From the NCBI GenBank assembly GCA_025963815.1, contig JAOQAA010000239.1:1-6523 (forward strand): a stretch of DNA of 6,523 bases, read 5' to 3'. This stretch comes from Capsulimonas sp. Lineage in GTDB: Bacteria; Armatimonadota; Armatimonadia; Armatimonadales; Capsulimonadaceae. Position numbers and translations under genes: made by a program. Positions 6,329-6,523 of this stretch are shown in pieces (within the stretch, counting starts at the first letter, position 1; each line of letters opens with the position of its first letter). The notes beneath the pieces are model-generated. The model ran no database searches and was not told the origin of the DNA. It saw only the letters and a program-made list of their open reading frames with translations.

Positions 6329-6351
6329 AAAGAATTTCGCAAATGTTTTTT

Positions 6352-6384
6352 CTTCATGATCGCTTCATGTAGGTCGGATATCAT
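6352..6384 (+). promoter_or_regulatory. promoter with second copy of the direct-repeat operator, upstream of the exported-protein gene
   Basis: CTTCATGATCG (6352-6362) and CTTCATGTAGG (6363-6373) repeat with an 11-bp period. The -10-like TATCAT (6379-6384) follows 9 bp after TTCATG, the same distance as at 3889-3921. The first 18 bases of the two sites match at 16 positions. The A/T-rich stretch at 6326-6351 just upstream contains no convincing terminator for the kinase operon and could act as an UP-like element. Inferred target site of the adjacent response regulator. Confidence 0.7.
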
Positions 6385-6458
6385 AAACACAAGCCGCTCT
6401 GGAGACGACGAAGTTTCCGAAGCGAACACCATGGAGCGATTGCAGAAGGAGCGGGATA

Positions 6459-6523
6459 ATGCAGCGAAAAATGATTTCTCTTCTCGGAGCCGCAGGATTG
6501 ATGGCGATGACGACGGTCGCGGC
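6459..6523 (+). CDS. N-terminus of a probable exported protein (partial, runs off right edge)
   Basis: Only 21 complete codons are in the window: MQRKMISLLGAAGLMAMTTV plus Ala. A basic start (Arg3, Lys4) followed by a hydrophobic Leu/Ala/Gly/Met core is a typical Sec signal peptide n- and h-region; the cleavage site would lie beyond the window. AAGGAG (6446-6451), 7 bases before the ATG, is a strong ribosome binding site and decides this start over the out-of-frame ATG at 6431. The leader from the promoter at 6379-6384 is about 70 bases. It follows the kinase by 130 bases and is preceded by the same operator as the regulator gene, so it is a likely target of the two-component system. The mature protein is unknown. 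Confidence 0.75.
   Translation, partial: MQRKMISLLGAAGLMAMTTVA

Noticed and set aside
6318..6351. Possible terminator after the kinase gene (TTCTT-AAA-AAGAA and ATTT-CGC-AAAT followed by a T-run)
   Set aside because: Stems are only 4-5 bp of A/T pairs with no GC core; too weak to call an intrinsic terminator, although a T-run is present at 6346-6351.

Overview
This is a GC-rich bacterial window with dense, mostly single-copy chromosomal-type genes. There are no RNA genes, insertion sequences, CRISPR arrays or phage genes that I can see. The organism cannot be fixed from the sequence. The GC content, the non-ATG starts and the unusual domain fusions (peptidase-like domain plus helicase; PAP2 plus DUF1232) would fit a soil or environmental phylum such as Armatimonadota or Chloroflexota, but this is only a guess.

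Layout. (1) Bases 1-1311, minus strand: the N-terminal 437 codons of a UvrD/PcrA-type superfamily 1 DNA helicase that runs off the left edge. It carries an extra N-terminal domain that looks like a degenerate ImmA/IrrE (DUF955) metallopeptidase. (2) Bases 1312-1399: a short divergent intergenic region. (3) Bases 1400-3884, plus strand: three closely spaced genes. They are a PAP2-family membrane phosphatase fused to a DUF1232 domain, a small acidic-tailed protein starting at TTG, and an acyltransferase-3 membrane protein whose start is not a standard codon. (4) Bases 3885-6328: a promoter with a direct-repeat operator, then an OmpR/PhoB-type response regulator and a sensor histidine kinase overlapping by ATGA. 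The kinase sensor region contains a collagen-like Gly-X-Y segment built partly from three 36-bp tandem repeats. (5) Bases 6329-6523: a second copy of the same direct-repeat operator and promoter, then the first 21 codons of a gene whose product starts with a signal-peptide-like sequence.

How the genes work together. The clearest functional unit is the two-component system. The region just upstream of the regulator and the region just upstream of the exported-protein gene share an arrangement of CTTCATSATCS-CTTCATG (11-bp period, 16 of 18 bases identical between the two sites) followed 9 bp later by a -10-like TATNNT. Tandem 11-bp-period half-sites are what OmpR/PhoB-family regulators usually bind. 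I therefore infer that the regulator controls its own operon and the adjacent exported-protein gene. The three genes at 1400-3884 concern the envelope (lipid phosphate phosphatase-like and acyltransferase-like membrane proteins), but the sequence does not link them to the two-component system.

Every gap between genes is under 150 bases; the contents of each are described in the features.
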